In this document: piece by piece, positions 25,537 through 33,513 of the stretch
Position numbering within the stretch: the stretch's first letter is position 1
Layout: each line of letters starts with the position of its first letter
Source: Clostridia bacterium
Lineage (GTDB): Bacteria; Bacillota; Clostridia; Oscillospirales; Acutalibacteraceae
Reading direction: 5' to 3'
Assembly: GCA_017549105.1 (NCBI GenBank)
Contig: JAFYVN010000011.1
Coordinates: 1-64,000 of the forward strand
DNA: 64,000 bases
Notes under the pieces: model-generated
What the model was told of the DNA's origin: nothing
What the model saw: only the letters and a program-made list of their open reading frames with translations
Database searches by the model: none
Translations under genes and position numbers: made by a program

Positions 25537-26655
25537 TTATTTTGCACTATCCTTAAGAGATTCCATCTTGAGATAAGCGTTGATGAAGCCGTCGATATCG
25601 CCGTCCATAACAGCGTTGATATTACCTGCTTCAAAGCCTGTTCTGTGGTCTTTTACAAGAGTGTAGGGCATAAAGACATATGAGCGTATCTGGCTGCCCC
25701 ACGCAATTTCTCTCTGCTCACCCTTGATATCGTCAATCTTGTCGAGATGCTCTCTCTCTTTGATTTCGATAAGCTTGGACTTGAGCATTTTCATTGCAAC
25801 GTCACGGTTCTGATGCTGGCTTCTTTCAACCTGGCAAGCGCAGACGATGCCCGTGGGAATATGTGTGATACGAACGGCTGACGAGGTTTTATTAACCTTC
25901 TGACCGCCTGCACCGCTTGAACGGTAATAGTCTATGCGAAGGTCGTCGGGGTTGATTTCAACCTCAACGGTGTCATCGATTTCGGGCATAACTTCAAGGG
26001 ACGCAAAGGAAGTGTGTCTTCTGCCCGAAGCATCGAAAGGTGAAACACGGACAAGTCTGTGAACACCCATTTCACCCTTAAGATAGCCGTAAGCGTTTTC
26101 ACCCTCAAAAAGAATAACCGCAGACTTGAGACCTGCTTCGTCACCGTCAAGGAAGTCGAGCGTGCTGACCTTGAAGCCGTGCTTTTCGCCCCAGTGCTGA
26201 TACATTCTGACAAGCATCTGGTTCCAGTCCTGAGCTTCGGTACCGCCTGCACCTGCGTGGAAGGTAAGGATTGCATTCTTTGAATCGTATTCACCCGAAA
26301 GAAGGGTGCTGAGGGTCATTGCTTCAAGCTTTTCCACAAAGCTGTCAACCGAAGCCTTGCATTCGTCGAGCATATCGAGGTCTTCTTCTTCATTTGAAAG
26401 CTCAATCAGAACAAGAGCATCGTTATAATCGTTTTCGAGTGCATTATATGCACCGACTTTATTTTTAAGCTGACTGATTCTCTGCTGAACCTTCTGGGAA
26501 TTTGCAAGGTCATTCCAGAAACCGTCCTGAGCAGTCTGCTCTTCAAGCCCTGCGATTTCTTTATTCATATCGTCAAGACCGAGAGCCTCGCGGAGCTGAC
26601 CGAGTTTTTCTTCATATTCGAGCAATGAAAGTCTTAATTCTTCAAACTGAACCAT
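25537..26655 (-). CDS. prfB: Peptide chain release factor 2
   Basis: RF2 ends translation at UGA and UAA. The 372-residue protein has the SPF recognition motif (VSPFDASGRRH) and the GGQ catalytic loop (SSGAGGQKVN). Unlike many prfB genes it reads straight through with no programmed +1 frameshift: the position normally CTT TGA C is here CTT GAC (encoding Leu-Asp in GLDD, about residue 28), as if the single T had been removed. No Shine-Dalgarno-like stimulator is visible there. Autoregulation by frameshifting is therefore absent. Confidence 0.95.
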   Translation of the reverse strand: MVQFEELRLSLLEYEEKLGQLREALGLDDMNKEIAGLEEQTAQDGFWNDLANSQKVQQRISQLKNKVGAYNALENDYNDALVLIELSNEEEDLDMLDECKASVDSFVEKLEAMTLSTLLSGEYDSKNAILTFHAGAGGTEAQDWNQMLVRMYQHWGEKHGFKVSTLDFLDGDEAGLKSAVILFEGENAYGYLKGEMGVHRLVRVSPFDASGRRHTSFASLEVMPEIDDTVEVEINPDDLRIDYYRSSGAGGQKVNKTSSAVRITHIPTGIVCACQVERSQHQNRDVAMKMLKSKLIEIKEREHLDKIDDIKGEQREIAWGSQIRSYVFMPYTLVKDHRTGFEAGNINAVMDGDIDGFINAYLKMESLKDSAK

Positions 26656-26843
26656 AAAAAATCTCCTGATACATAATTAATCAGCATATATTATATCGGA
26701 ATTTTGCTCACTTGTAAAGAAGTAATATACAATTTTTGTAATACTGTTACAATTATAATATTTTTTAAAAATATCATTGCATTTTCTGTCATAATTATGT
26801 AGAATATAATGTATATGTAAAACTAGAAAGAGAGAGAAACACA

Positions 26844-27926
26844 TTGAAATACAATAACCTTCCCTGCCCCTGCTGCAAAAAACCGCTCAGGCAGGAGGAT
26901 GACGTTGTTGTCTGCCCCGTATGCGCAACCCCGCAGCACAGAGACTGCTGGATGGAAAACGGACACTGCGTAAACGAAAACCTTCACGGTTCAGGATATG
27001 TATGGAGCTCAGACAGCGCAAAAACCGAAACGGTTGAAGAAACCGTCAGCTCTTCGGAATCAAAAATATGCCACATCTGCGGCAGCGAAAACCCCTCAGA
27101 CTCGCTTCATTGCGGCAACTGCGGTGCTCTTTTCGGCGAAGACCGTCAGTCAGAAAGCAACGGCAAAACCTGCGCTTTCTGCGGAAAAGAAAACGACAGC
27201 GACGCACTCCACTGCAAATACTGCGGTGCGCCCGTCGGCATAAATAATCCTTATGTGAACGACAATCCCTATCTTGCCGGCACGGGAATTGCTCCCGATG
27301 AGCTTATCGGCGGCATAAAAGCGGGCGATATCGCACTTTACACACAGGCAGCATCAAAAAGATATCTGCCCAAGTTCAGACGCTTTGCAAAGGGCAAAAA
27401 GCTTTCGTTCAACTTTGCGGCATTCTTCTTTGCACCGTATTGGTTCTTCTACAGAAAAATCTACAAAGCAGGAATATTCTTCATCGCTTTGTTTGTTACG
27501 GCATCGCTGATGCTTTCGGGATACTCAACCGAGCTTATTAAGTGTTCGGATGAATATATGAACGTGATGTACGGAATCGACTATGAAGCAGCAACCGAAG
27601 AAGAGCTTGCCGAACACGCAAAGACTCTTGAGCAAGCAAGTGCGGAATTCGTTGCGAAGGCTAAAAAACCGATGCTTATAGTTTTCGGTGTTGATATTTT
27701 GCTTCACCTCATCTGCGCACTTATCGCAGACAGACTTTATTACAAAAAGCTCAAAGACGACATAAAACTGATTGACGAAAGCGTCAAAGAGCCGAATATG
27801 CGCAAGCTTCTTATTTCACGCAAAGGCGGTCTTGCCCCGCTTTCGTTTGCGGCAAGTCTTTTAGGATATAATTCACTCGTCCAGCTTCTTGTGGCGGGTG
27901 CAGATATGATAATGAACAGTTTATAA
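26844..27926 (+). CDS. Prokaryotic RING/zinc-ribbon membrane protein with DUF2628-like domain
   Basis: A 360-residue protein. The N-terminus (1-45) is a RING-like zinc domain of the prokaryotic type: PCPCCKKPL, VVCPVCATPQHRDCW and NGHC. Two zinc ribbons follow (CHICGSENP...CGNCGALF and CAFCGKEND...CKYCGAPV). The second half has KLSFNFAAFFFAPYWFFYRK, a DUF2628-like entry into two or three membrane helices. The start is a TTG at 26844 after a purine-rich AGAGAGAG. The arrangement suggests a membrane scaffold with cytoplasmic zinc modules; the function is unknown. It is followed after 18 nt by galU, so the two may be co-transcribed. Confidence 0.8.
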   Translation: MKYNNLPCPCCKKPLRQEDDVVVCPVCATPQHRDCWMENGHCVNENLHGSGYVWSSDSAKTETVEETVSSSESKICHICGSENPSDSLHCGNCGALFGEDRQSESNGKTCAFCGKENDSDALHCKYCGAPVGINNPYVNDNPYLAGTGIAPDELIGGIKAGDIALYTQAASKRYLPKFRRFAKGKKLSFNFAAFFFAPYWFFYRKIYKAGIFFIALFVTASLMLSGYSTELIKCSDEYMNVMYGIDYEAATEEELAEHAKTLEQASAEFVAKAKKPMLIVFGVDILLHLICALIADRLYYKKLKDDIKLIDESVKEPNMRKLLISRKGGLAPLSFAASLLGYNSLVQLLVAGADMIMNSL

Positions 27927-27944
27927 TTTACGGAGGATACAATT

Positions 27945-28829
27945 ATGAAAGTCAGAAAAGCCATAATTCCCGCAGCAGGTCTCGGCACACGAGTTCTCCC
28001 CGCTTCAAAATCAGTTCCCAAGGAAATGCTCAACATTGTTGATAAGCCCGCAATCCAGTATATCGTTGAAGAAGCTGTTGCGGCAGGTATCGAAGATATC
28101 CTTATCATCACAAACAGAGGCAAGGGCGCAATCGAAGACCATTTTGACCATTCATTCGAGCTTGAAGCAGGTCTCAGAGGCAATCCCTCAAAAGAAAAGC
28201 TTTATGAAGATGTCAAAGCAGTTGCAAACCTTGCAAACATCTACTTCATCCGTCAGAAAGAAACAAAGGGTCTTGCTCACGCACTTCTCTGCGGTAAATC
28301 ATTCGTAGGCAACGAGCCTTTTGCTGTTCTTTACGGCGATGACGTTATCATCTCCGAAGACCCTGTAACCGCACAGCTCACACGTTGCTACGAAAAATAT
28401 AACAAGGGCGTTGTAGGTGTTAACGAAGTAAGTGAAGAACTTATCAGACTCTACTGCACACTCGACGTTTCACCCATCGAAGGCGAAGACAGAGCAATGA
28501 CCTGCAGAAGAATCATCGAAAAACCCGCTCCCGACCAAATTCTTTCTCTCTTTGCGATTCTCGGCAGAGTTGTTCTTCCTCCTGAAACCTTTGAACTTAT
28601 CGAAAAAGGTCTTGCAAACACTCCCGAAGGCGAAGAATTCTATCTTACCGATGTATTCACAGAGCTTGGCATGAACGACAAGCTTCTTGCTTATGATTTT
28701 GACGGCAAGAGATATGATATGGGTAACAAGCTCGGCATTATGAAGGCAAACTGCGAGGTTGCAATGAATCATCCCGAAATCGGAGAAGGATTCAAGGAAT
28801 ATCTCAAGGAACTTGTTAAAACATTCTGA
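27945..28829 (+). CDS. galU: UTP-glucose-1-phosphate uridylyltransferase
   Basis: A 294-residue enzyme that makes UDP-glucose from UTP and glucose-1-phosphate for surface glycans and galactose metabolism. The nucleotide-binding loop is IIPAAGLGTRVLPASKSVPK. KPAIQYIVEEA, the QKETKGLAHALLC segment, YGDDVI and FDGKRYDMGNKLG are family blocks. GGAGG lies 9 nt before the ATG. The length is normal. Confidence 0.96.
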   Translation: MKVRKAIIPAAGLGTRVLPASKSVPKEMLNIVDKPAIQYIVEEAVAAGIEDILIITNRGKGAIEDHFDHSFELEAGLRGNPSKEKLYEDVKAVANLANIYFIRQKETKGLAHALLCGKSFVGNEPFAVLYGDDVIISEDPVTAQLTRCYEKYNKGVVGVNEVSEELIRLYCTLDVSPIEGEDRAMTCRRIIEKPAPDQILSLFAILGRVVLPPETFELIEKGLANTPEGEEFYLTDVFTELGMNDKLLAYDFDGKRYDMGNKLGIMKANCEVAMNHPEIGEGFKEYLKELVKTF

Positions 28830-28846
28830 TAAAAGAGGAAATAAAA

Positions 28847-29815
28847 ATGAAAAAGACGTTTTTCAGACCTGCAACAGCGGTTTTGCTTGCGCTGATAATG
28901 GCAATCATTCCGCTTTCTACGGTTATCGCATCAAACAGCAACTCCTCAATGCGCTATTTTGCGCTTACTCCCGGTGATGTTCTCACAGGCAGTGACGTTC
29001 TTACCGGTTCGGATGCACCGTCAACCGAAACAGATGCACCCGCAACACCCGATGTTCCCGGCACAACTGTTCCCGATGAACCCGGAACCACTCTCCCTGA
29101 CATTCCGTCAACCACTCTTCCCGATTCTCCCGCAACTCCCGATAAACCCGAAGAACCTTCCGTTCCTGCAACACCCGATGTTCCCGGCACCACCCTTCCC
29201 GACGAACCCGGAACAACCAATCCCGACAAACCCTCGGAGCCTTCAAAGCCTTCCGCGCCCTCGGATAAGGATATCGTGGGAACAATCTCCATCGCTTTCC
29301 GTATGAGCAGAATTTCTTTCGGTCACGTCTGGATTTATATTCATAACACAACCGACGAACCGTTTGAAGTCGGACTTTACACCGTTCAGCCCGGCGAAGG
29401 CGTTTCGCTCGGCAATTTCAACCTCACCCGCTCCGACGGACGCGGTCTTTACTACAACATCGAGTCATACTGCGGAAATCTTTACGGCCTCGACGGCACC
29501 GTTTCCGTCTCCGATAAACTGACCCGCGGCAGACTCAACACAGTAAGCGAGGTTCTCAAAATCGGCAACCATTTTGACCCGATTTATAACTGCACCGGTT
29601 TTGCACTCACCATCTGGAACATAGGCTCGGCAAAGATTATGCCGTTCATCCCCATCCCCCTTGTTGCAATGGTTGAAATTATCCTTTGGGGCGGCAGATT
29701 CAATAATCTTGAGATGTCCTATCCCCCTGCAGATCAGGTCTATAAGCAGAAGGGCAACGGAAGCGATGCATATCTTGTTCCCGTTTGCGAAGAATCGCTC
29801 GACAGTCCCGTATAA
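28847..29815 (+). CDS. Secreted Pro/Thr-rich protein with possible permuted papain-like domain
   Basis: A 322-residue protein with a signal peptide (1-30), a low-complexity linker of PDVPGTT/PDEPGTT-type repeats (about 50-142), then a 180-residue domain. The domain begins with FGHVWIYIHNTTDEP, continues VGLYTVQPGEGVSLGNF and YYNIESYC, and later has YNCTGFALTIWN. A histidine in a strand followed far downstream by a cysteine starting a helix is the order seen in circularly permuted NlpC/P60-like (LRAT, YiiX) thiol hydrolases, so a cell-wall or lipid hydrolase is possible. This is inference from motif order only. It is probably co-transcribed with galU (17-nt gap). Confidence 0.65.
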   Translation: MKKTFFRPATAVLLALIMAIIPLSTVIASNSNSSMRYFALTPGDVLTGSDVLTGSDAPSTETDAPATPDVPGTTVPDEPGTTLPDIPSTTLPDSPATPDKPEEPSVPATPDVPGTTLPDEPGTTNPDKPSEPSKPSAPSDKDIVGTISIAFRMSRISFGHVWIYIHNTTDEPFEVGLYTVQPGEGVSLGNFNLTRSDGRGLYYNIESYCGNLYGLDGTVSVSDKLTRGRLNTVSEVLKIGNHFDPIYNCTGFALTIWNIGSAKIMPFIPIPLVAMVEIILWGGRFNNLEMSYPPADQVYKQKGNGSDAYLVPVCEESLDSPV

Positions 29816-29833
29816 TATAATGTAATAACAGTA

Positions 29834-29871
29834 TCACCCCGAAACCGCAACGGATTTCGGGGTGAATTTTT
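29834..29871 (+). terminator. Terminator after the secreted Pro/Thr-rich protein gene
   Basis: A perfect 11-bp stem TCACCCCGAAA/TTTCGGGGTGA, then ATTTTTAT. Confidence 0.9.
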
Positions 29872-32599
29872 ATGCTTTCGGAAGTGTGACAGTTGCTTTA
29901 AACAGGTCGCCGTCGATTGAAATTTCAAGTCTGCCCTTCTGCAATTCGCAGAGATTCTTTGCAATTGAAAGTCCGAGTCCGTTACCCTCGCTCGAACGGG
30001 ATGCATCGCCTCTGACAAATCTTTGGGTCAGTTCGTCTGCCGAAATATCGAGCGCCTCTGCGGATATATTCTTGAAAACGATTGAGCATTCCCTTTCACC
30101 CTCAACAACTTCAACATAGGCTCTTGTGCCTTCCATTGCATATTTTCTGATATTTGAGAAAAGATTTTCTACAATGCGCGAGGTTTTCTGGGAATCCGCC
30201 ATTGCAAGGACAGGATAATCGGGCATACGCAGAAGTATTCCGATGTTTTTGTTTTTAAGCTCATCCTCGTGCTCACCTACAGCCTGAGCTGCAAACTCGC
30301 AGAGATTAATTTTCACGGGGTGGATTTCCATTGCGCCCGACGAAGCCTTTGAAGCCTCAACCAGGTCCTCGATGAGCTTCTTCATCTTCTGCGCTTTTTC
30401 GTCGAGAATATCAACATATCTGTTGGCATCCTCTCCCTCAATATTGCATTTTTTGAGCAGGTCAACATAGGTAACGATTGAGGTCAGCGGAGTTTTGAGG
30501 TCGTGGGAGACGTTGGTGATAAGCTCCGCCTTCATCCTCTGATCACGCACCGCACTTTCAACCGCATTCTGCAATCCGTCTTGCATTGAAAGAATATCCT
30601 CTGCAAAGCGGCGCATAAAGGGCGGCATATATTTTGTATCAATCGTGCGGTTAAGGTTGCCGTTTTTGACATCATTGACCGCCTCAAAAATCCTGTCGGC
30701 AGAAACGATGATAAGAAGAACAAAAAGCAGAATTGCAATATCGCCGATAATGCCGAGAAGCAGAAGCAGGAAAGCAAGACCCTCTTCGCCGTCGCTCATA
30801 AGCATACCCGTGATGAAATAATAGATAATCGACAAAACAACAAAAAGTATTGCCGAAGCGCAGGCGATAATCTTGAACTTCGTGCCCTGACCCTTTGAAT
30901 AGTCGCAGGTGAAAATATACTGTATCTTTTCAACTGTTTTCTTTGACTTTTTCCAAAGGAATCTGAAAAGCTTTCCAAACGGTTTGCAAACGAACTTAAT
31001 CAGCTTCCACGCAAGTCTGATGATAAGATAACAAAGCGTGTGCTTTATAAATGTTTTGTTACGGATATTCCTTGCAATGCTCATGTTGAGAGCTGTCCAT
31101 ATCATAAAAAATCCCGCAAAACAGAATGCGATAAGCTCACTTGTAAACAAAGCAAGACTGTTGAACGCACCCGTCAGAAAAGCGGCATCGCTTCCGAAAT
31201 AATCATCGGCAAGACCTACGGGATCAAACTCTCCGATAACAAGGCATAACGCAAGGAATGCAAGAATTGCCATTGCTCCGACACCGAGAATCCAGTTGAT
31301 TTCAGCAGGAACTTTGTCGGTAAAATTGATTTTTACTCCGTTTGCGGTTTTACCTGCAACAGCGATAAGATAAACAGCCGCTGCACACGCAAGCAGGAAT
31401 GTTATAACGGTGAGAGTCAGAAAAAGTGTGGGCGATTTAATGTGAGCAGAGGCAAAATCGCTGTATGCCTTCTCTGAAATCGAAAATCCGTCAACGTCTT
31501 TATAAACGGGGATTCCGAAATATGCCGCCTGAACATCCTCGTAATATCCCTGAAGAAAGCTCTTTGTTTCGAGCTGGCTCTTTACATAATAATCGCTGAA
31601 CATCCAGCTGCGGAGCAGACCGAAAACACTTTTGCGCTCTTTGGGAGCGTTGCCTTTATATAATGTATACTTACCGTCTTTAAGACCCTCGGCAAATCTG
31701 CCGTCACCGACAAGCTTTTCAAGAATCTGCTCCTCGGTATCGGTTGCAGTTATTCCGCAGTTTGAGACAACCGCACCCGATTTATAAATCATCGCATAGT
31801 TGACGTTTTTTACATTGCTGATGCTTCTTTTGTTGATGTTATTCTGATGAAAAAAATTCGCAAGCTCGTTTTCGCGGTTCTGGTCAACAATACTGATAAA
31901 ATCATCCTTGGTCACTTCACCGTAGCAGTAGTTTCCGTCAACCAGATAAAGAGTGCTGAGTGCCTTGCTGATATCGTTAACATAATCGGGAGCGTTGCCC
32001 GTAATATAGGGGTCATAGACATGACCGGGATTTTCAGCAGCATGAACCTGAGTGTATACGATATTGTTATCAACAATATTTACGGGAACCTCCACTATTG
32101 TTGTTGATTCTTCATCAGCATATACTTCTTCGTAATGATCAACATAGTAAAGATCCGAAAACTCCTCTTTGGAAATGAAATTGCCGTCATAGTTGAAATA
32201 ATAAGTAACATTATTATATACAAGCGAATAACGGTAGCGATTCTGCGCATCATGGTGAACTTTGAGTTCCGACTGCTCAAGCAGATCAAATGCCTGCGAA
32301 ACCCGCTCCGCCTCTTTCTGATATCTCTGATTTATGTCTTTTCCGTCGGCAGTTTTCTGAAAATCTTCAATGCTGTTGACCGTCAGAAAATGCGCCGAAT
32401 GAAACATATCAGTTATAAATCTGTTCATCTGATAACGGAACGACGGGGTTTCAAAATAAGTTGCGCTTGTGTCACCCGCATAATGAGCGAAGCTTCTTAT
32501 GAACAGACTTCCGAAGAACCCCGACACAAGAAACATCACAACCGCCATAACGAGGGCGGCAATTTTTATTGCTTTAATATTTTTCAATTTTGTAGCCAA
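29870..32599 (-). CDS. Large sensor histidine kinase
   Basis: A 909-residue kinase. One N-terminal membrane helix (about 10-33) leads to an extracytoplasmic domain of roughly 360 residues. A block of several further membrane helices follows (about 390-640), then a HAMP-like stretch and the kinase core with ITNVSHDLKTPLTS (phospho-His) and the N, G1 and G2 boxes of the ATPase (VENLFSNIRKY, SEGNGLGLS). The frame opens at TTG 32599, 26 nt inside the response-regulator gene; a second TTG four codons on is possible. The multi-helix block makes it unlike simple two-helix sensors and suggests that it senses a membrane state. No target operon is adjacent. Confidence 0.9.
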   Translation of the reverse strand: MATKLKNIKAIKIAALVMAVVMFLVSGFFGSLFIRSFAHYAGDTSATYFETPSFRYQMNRFITDMFHSAHFLTVNSIEDFQKTADGKDINQRYQKEAERVSQAFDLLEQSELKVHHDAQNRYRYSLVYNNVTYYFNYDGNFISKEEFSDLYYVDHYEEVYADEESTTIVEVPVNIVDNNIVYTQVHAAENPGHVYDPYITGNAPDYVNDISKALSTLYLVDGNYCYGEVTKDDFISIVDQNRENELANFFHQNNINKRSISNVKNVNYAMIYKSGAVVSNCGITATDTEEQILEKLVGDGRFAEGLKDGKYTLYKGNAPKERKSVFGLLRSWMFSDYYVKSQLETKSFLQGYYEDVQAAYFGIPVYKDVDGFSISEKAYSDFASAHIKSPTLFLTLTVITFLLACAAAVYLIAVAGKTANGVKINFTDKVPAEINWILGVGAMAILAFLALCLVIGEFDPVGLADDYFGSDAAFLTGAFNSLALFTSELIAFCFAGFFMIWTALNMSIARNIRNKTFIKHTLCYLIIRLAWKLIKFVCKPFGKLFRFLWKKSKKTVEKIQYIFTCDYSKGQGTKFKIIACASAILFVVLSIIYYFITGMLMSDGEEGLAFLLLLLGIIGDIAILLFVLLIIVSADRIFEAVNDVKNGNLNRTIDTKYMPPFMRRFAEDILSMQDGLQNAVESAVRDQRMKAELITNVSHDLKTPLTSIVTYVDLLKKCNIEGEDANRYVDILDEKAQKMKKLIEDLVEASKASSGAMEIHPVKINLCEFAAQAVGEHEDELKNKNIGILLRMPDYPVLAMADSQKTSRIVENLFSNIRKYAMEGTRAYVEVVEGERECSIVFKNISAEALDISADELTQRFVRGDASRSSEGNGLGLSIAKNLCELQKGRLEISIDGDLFKATVTLPKA

Positions 32600-33263
32600 T
32601 GCCCCACACCACCTTTAAATATTTTGCGTCCCTGGGGTTGATTTCGATTTTGTCGCGGATGCGTTTGATGTGGACCGTCACGGTCTTTTTGGAGTCAAAC
32701 GCAGGCTCATCCCACACAGCCTCATAAATCTGGTCGGAGGAGAGAACCCTGCCGAGATTTTCCATAAGCACCTTCATAATTCCGTATTCCGTTGCTGTAA
32801 GCTTCACGCTTTCGCCGTCAAGAGTCAGCTCTTTTGCCAGAATGTCAAGCGAAAGTCCCCCCGTTGTTATAACGCCTTCTTTTTTCTGCATTGAGCCGAG
32901 AGCAGTGAATCGCCTTATCTGCGACTTTACCCTTGCCATAAGCTCAAGCGGATTGAACGGCTTTGTAACATAGTCATCCGCACCGAAGGAAAGACCCGTT
33001 ATCTTGTCGGTATCCTCACTCTTTGCGGAGAGCAGAATGATGGGTATATTGTGCATCTCACGGAGTTTCAATGTTGCCTGAAGTCCGTCAAGACCGGGCA
33101 TCATAATGTCGAGAATAACGCAGTGCACCTCGTTATTCTTAACCTGCCCGAGCGCCTGTCTGCCGTTTTCGGCACGCAGCACGTTATACCCTTCAAGCTT
33201 TAAATAAATTTCAACGGAATCAAGAATTGCGATATCGTCATCGCAGACGAGTACGGTATACAT
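32574..33263 (-). CDS. OmpR-family response regulator
   Basis: A 229-residue two-component regulator. Receiver domain: the DDD acidic pocket near the N-terminus, phospho-acceptor D52 in ILDIMMPG, and the K in DYVTKPF. The winged-helix output domain ends VVWGIGYKIEKY. ATG 33263 is used because GAGG stands 8 nt upstream; an in-frame GTG three codons earlier overlaps it. The 3' end overlaps the kinase gene by 26 nt, so they form one operon. Confidence 0.95.
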   Translation of the reverse strand: MYTVLVCDDDIAILDSVEIYLKLEGYNVLRAENGRQALGQVKNNEVHCVILDIMMPGLDGLQATLKLREMHNIPIILLSAKSEDTDKITGLSFGADDYVTKPFNPLELMARVKSQIRRFTALGSMQKKEGVITTGGLSLDILAKELTLDGESVKLTATEYGIMKVLMENLGRVLSSDQIYEAVWDEPAFDSKKTVTVHIKRIRDKIEINPRDAKYLKVVWGIGYKIEKY

Positions 33264-33360
33264 CGGTTTCACCTCTGAAAATCAATTCACCCTTGGACAA
33301 TTATGATTATATCGGGGCGTAATTACAAAAAGAGTAGCAAAAAAGTTACAAGTTTATTAA

Positions 33361-33474
33361 GAATGAAAAATTAAAAATGAATAATTTCGGGCGGGCTTCA
33401 CCCGCACCCATTATAAATCGTAGCGCAGCGACCCTTAACTCTGCATTCTGCACTTTGCACTCTGCATTTTTTAT
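33361..33474. repeat. Heptad-repeat palindromic element, copy 3
   Basis: The left heptads GAATGAA AAATTAA AAATGAA are followed by the core CGGGCGGGCTTCACCCGCACC. The right side uses a different heptad: TTAACTC TGCATTC TGCACTT TGCACTC TGCATTT (33435-33469). The text GCGCAGCGACCCTTAA joins the two. It sits between the two-component operon and secA. Confidence 0.7.
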
Positions 33475-33481
33475 GCATAAA

Positions 33482-33505
33482 TCCCCCGACAAGCAGTCGG
33501 GGGAA
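33482..33505 (-). terminator. Hairpin at the end of secA
   Basis: CCCCCGAC/GTCGGGGG stem with a short loop, 9 nt beyond the secA stop on the minus strand. The T tract is interrupted (ATTTATG), so termination strength is uncertain. Confidence 0.6.
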
Positions 33506-33513
33506 ATCATTTT

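Noticed and set aside
29001-29351. Arg/Glu-rich minus-strand frames
   Set aside because: They are produced by the Pro/Thr repeat DNA of the gene on the other strand.
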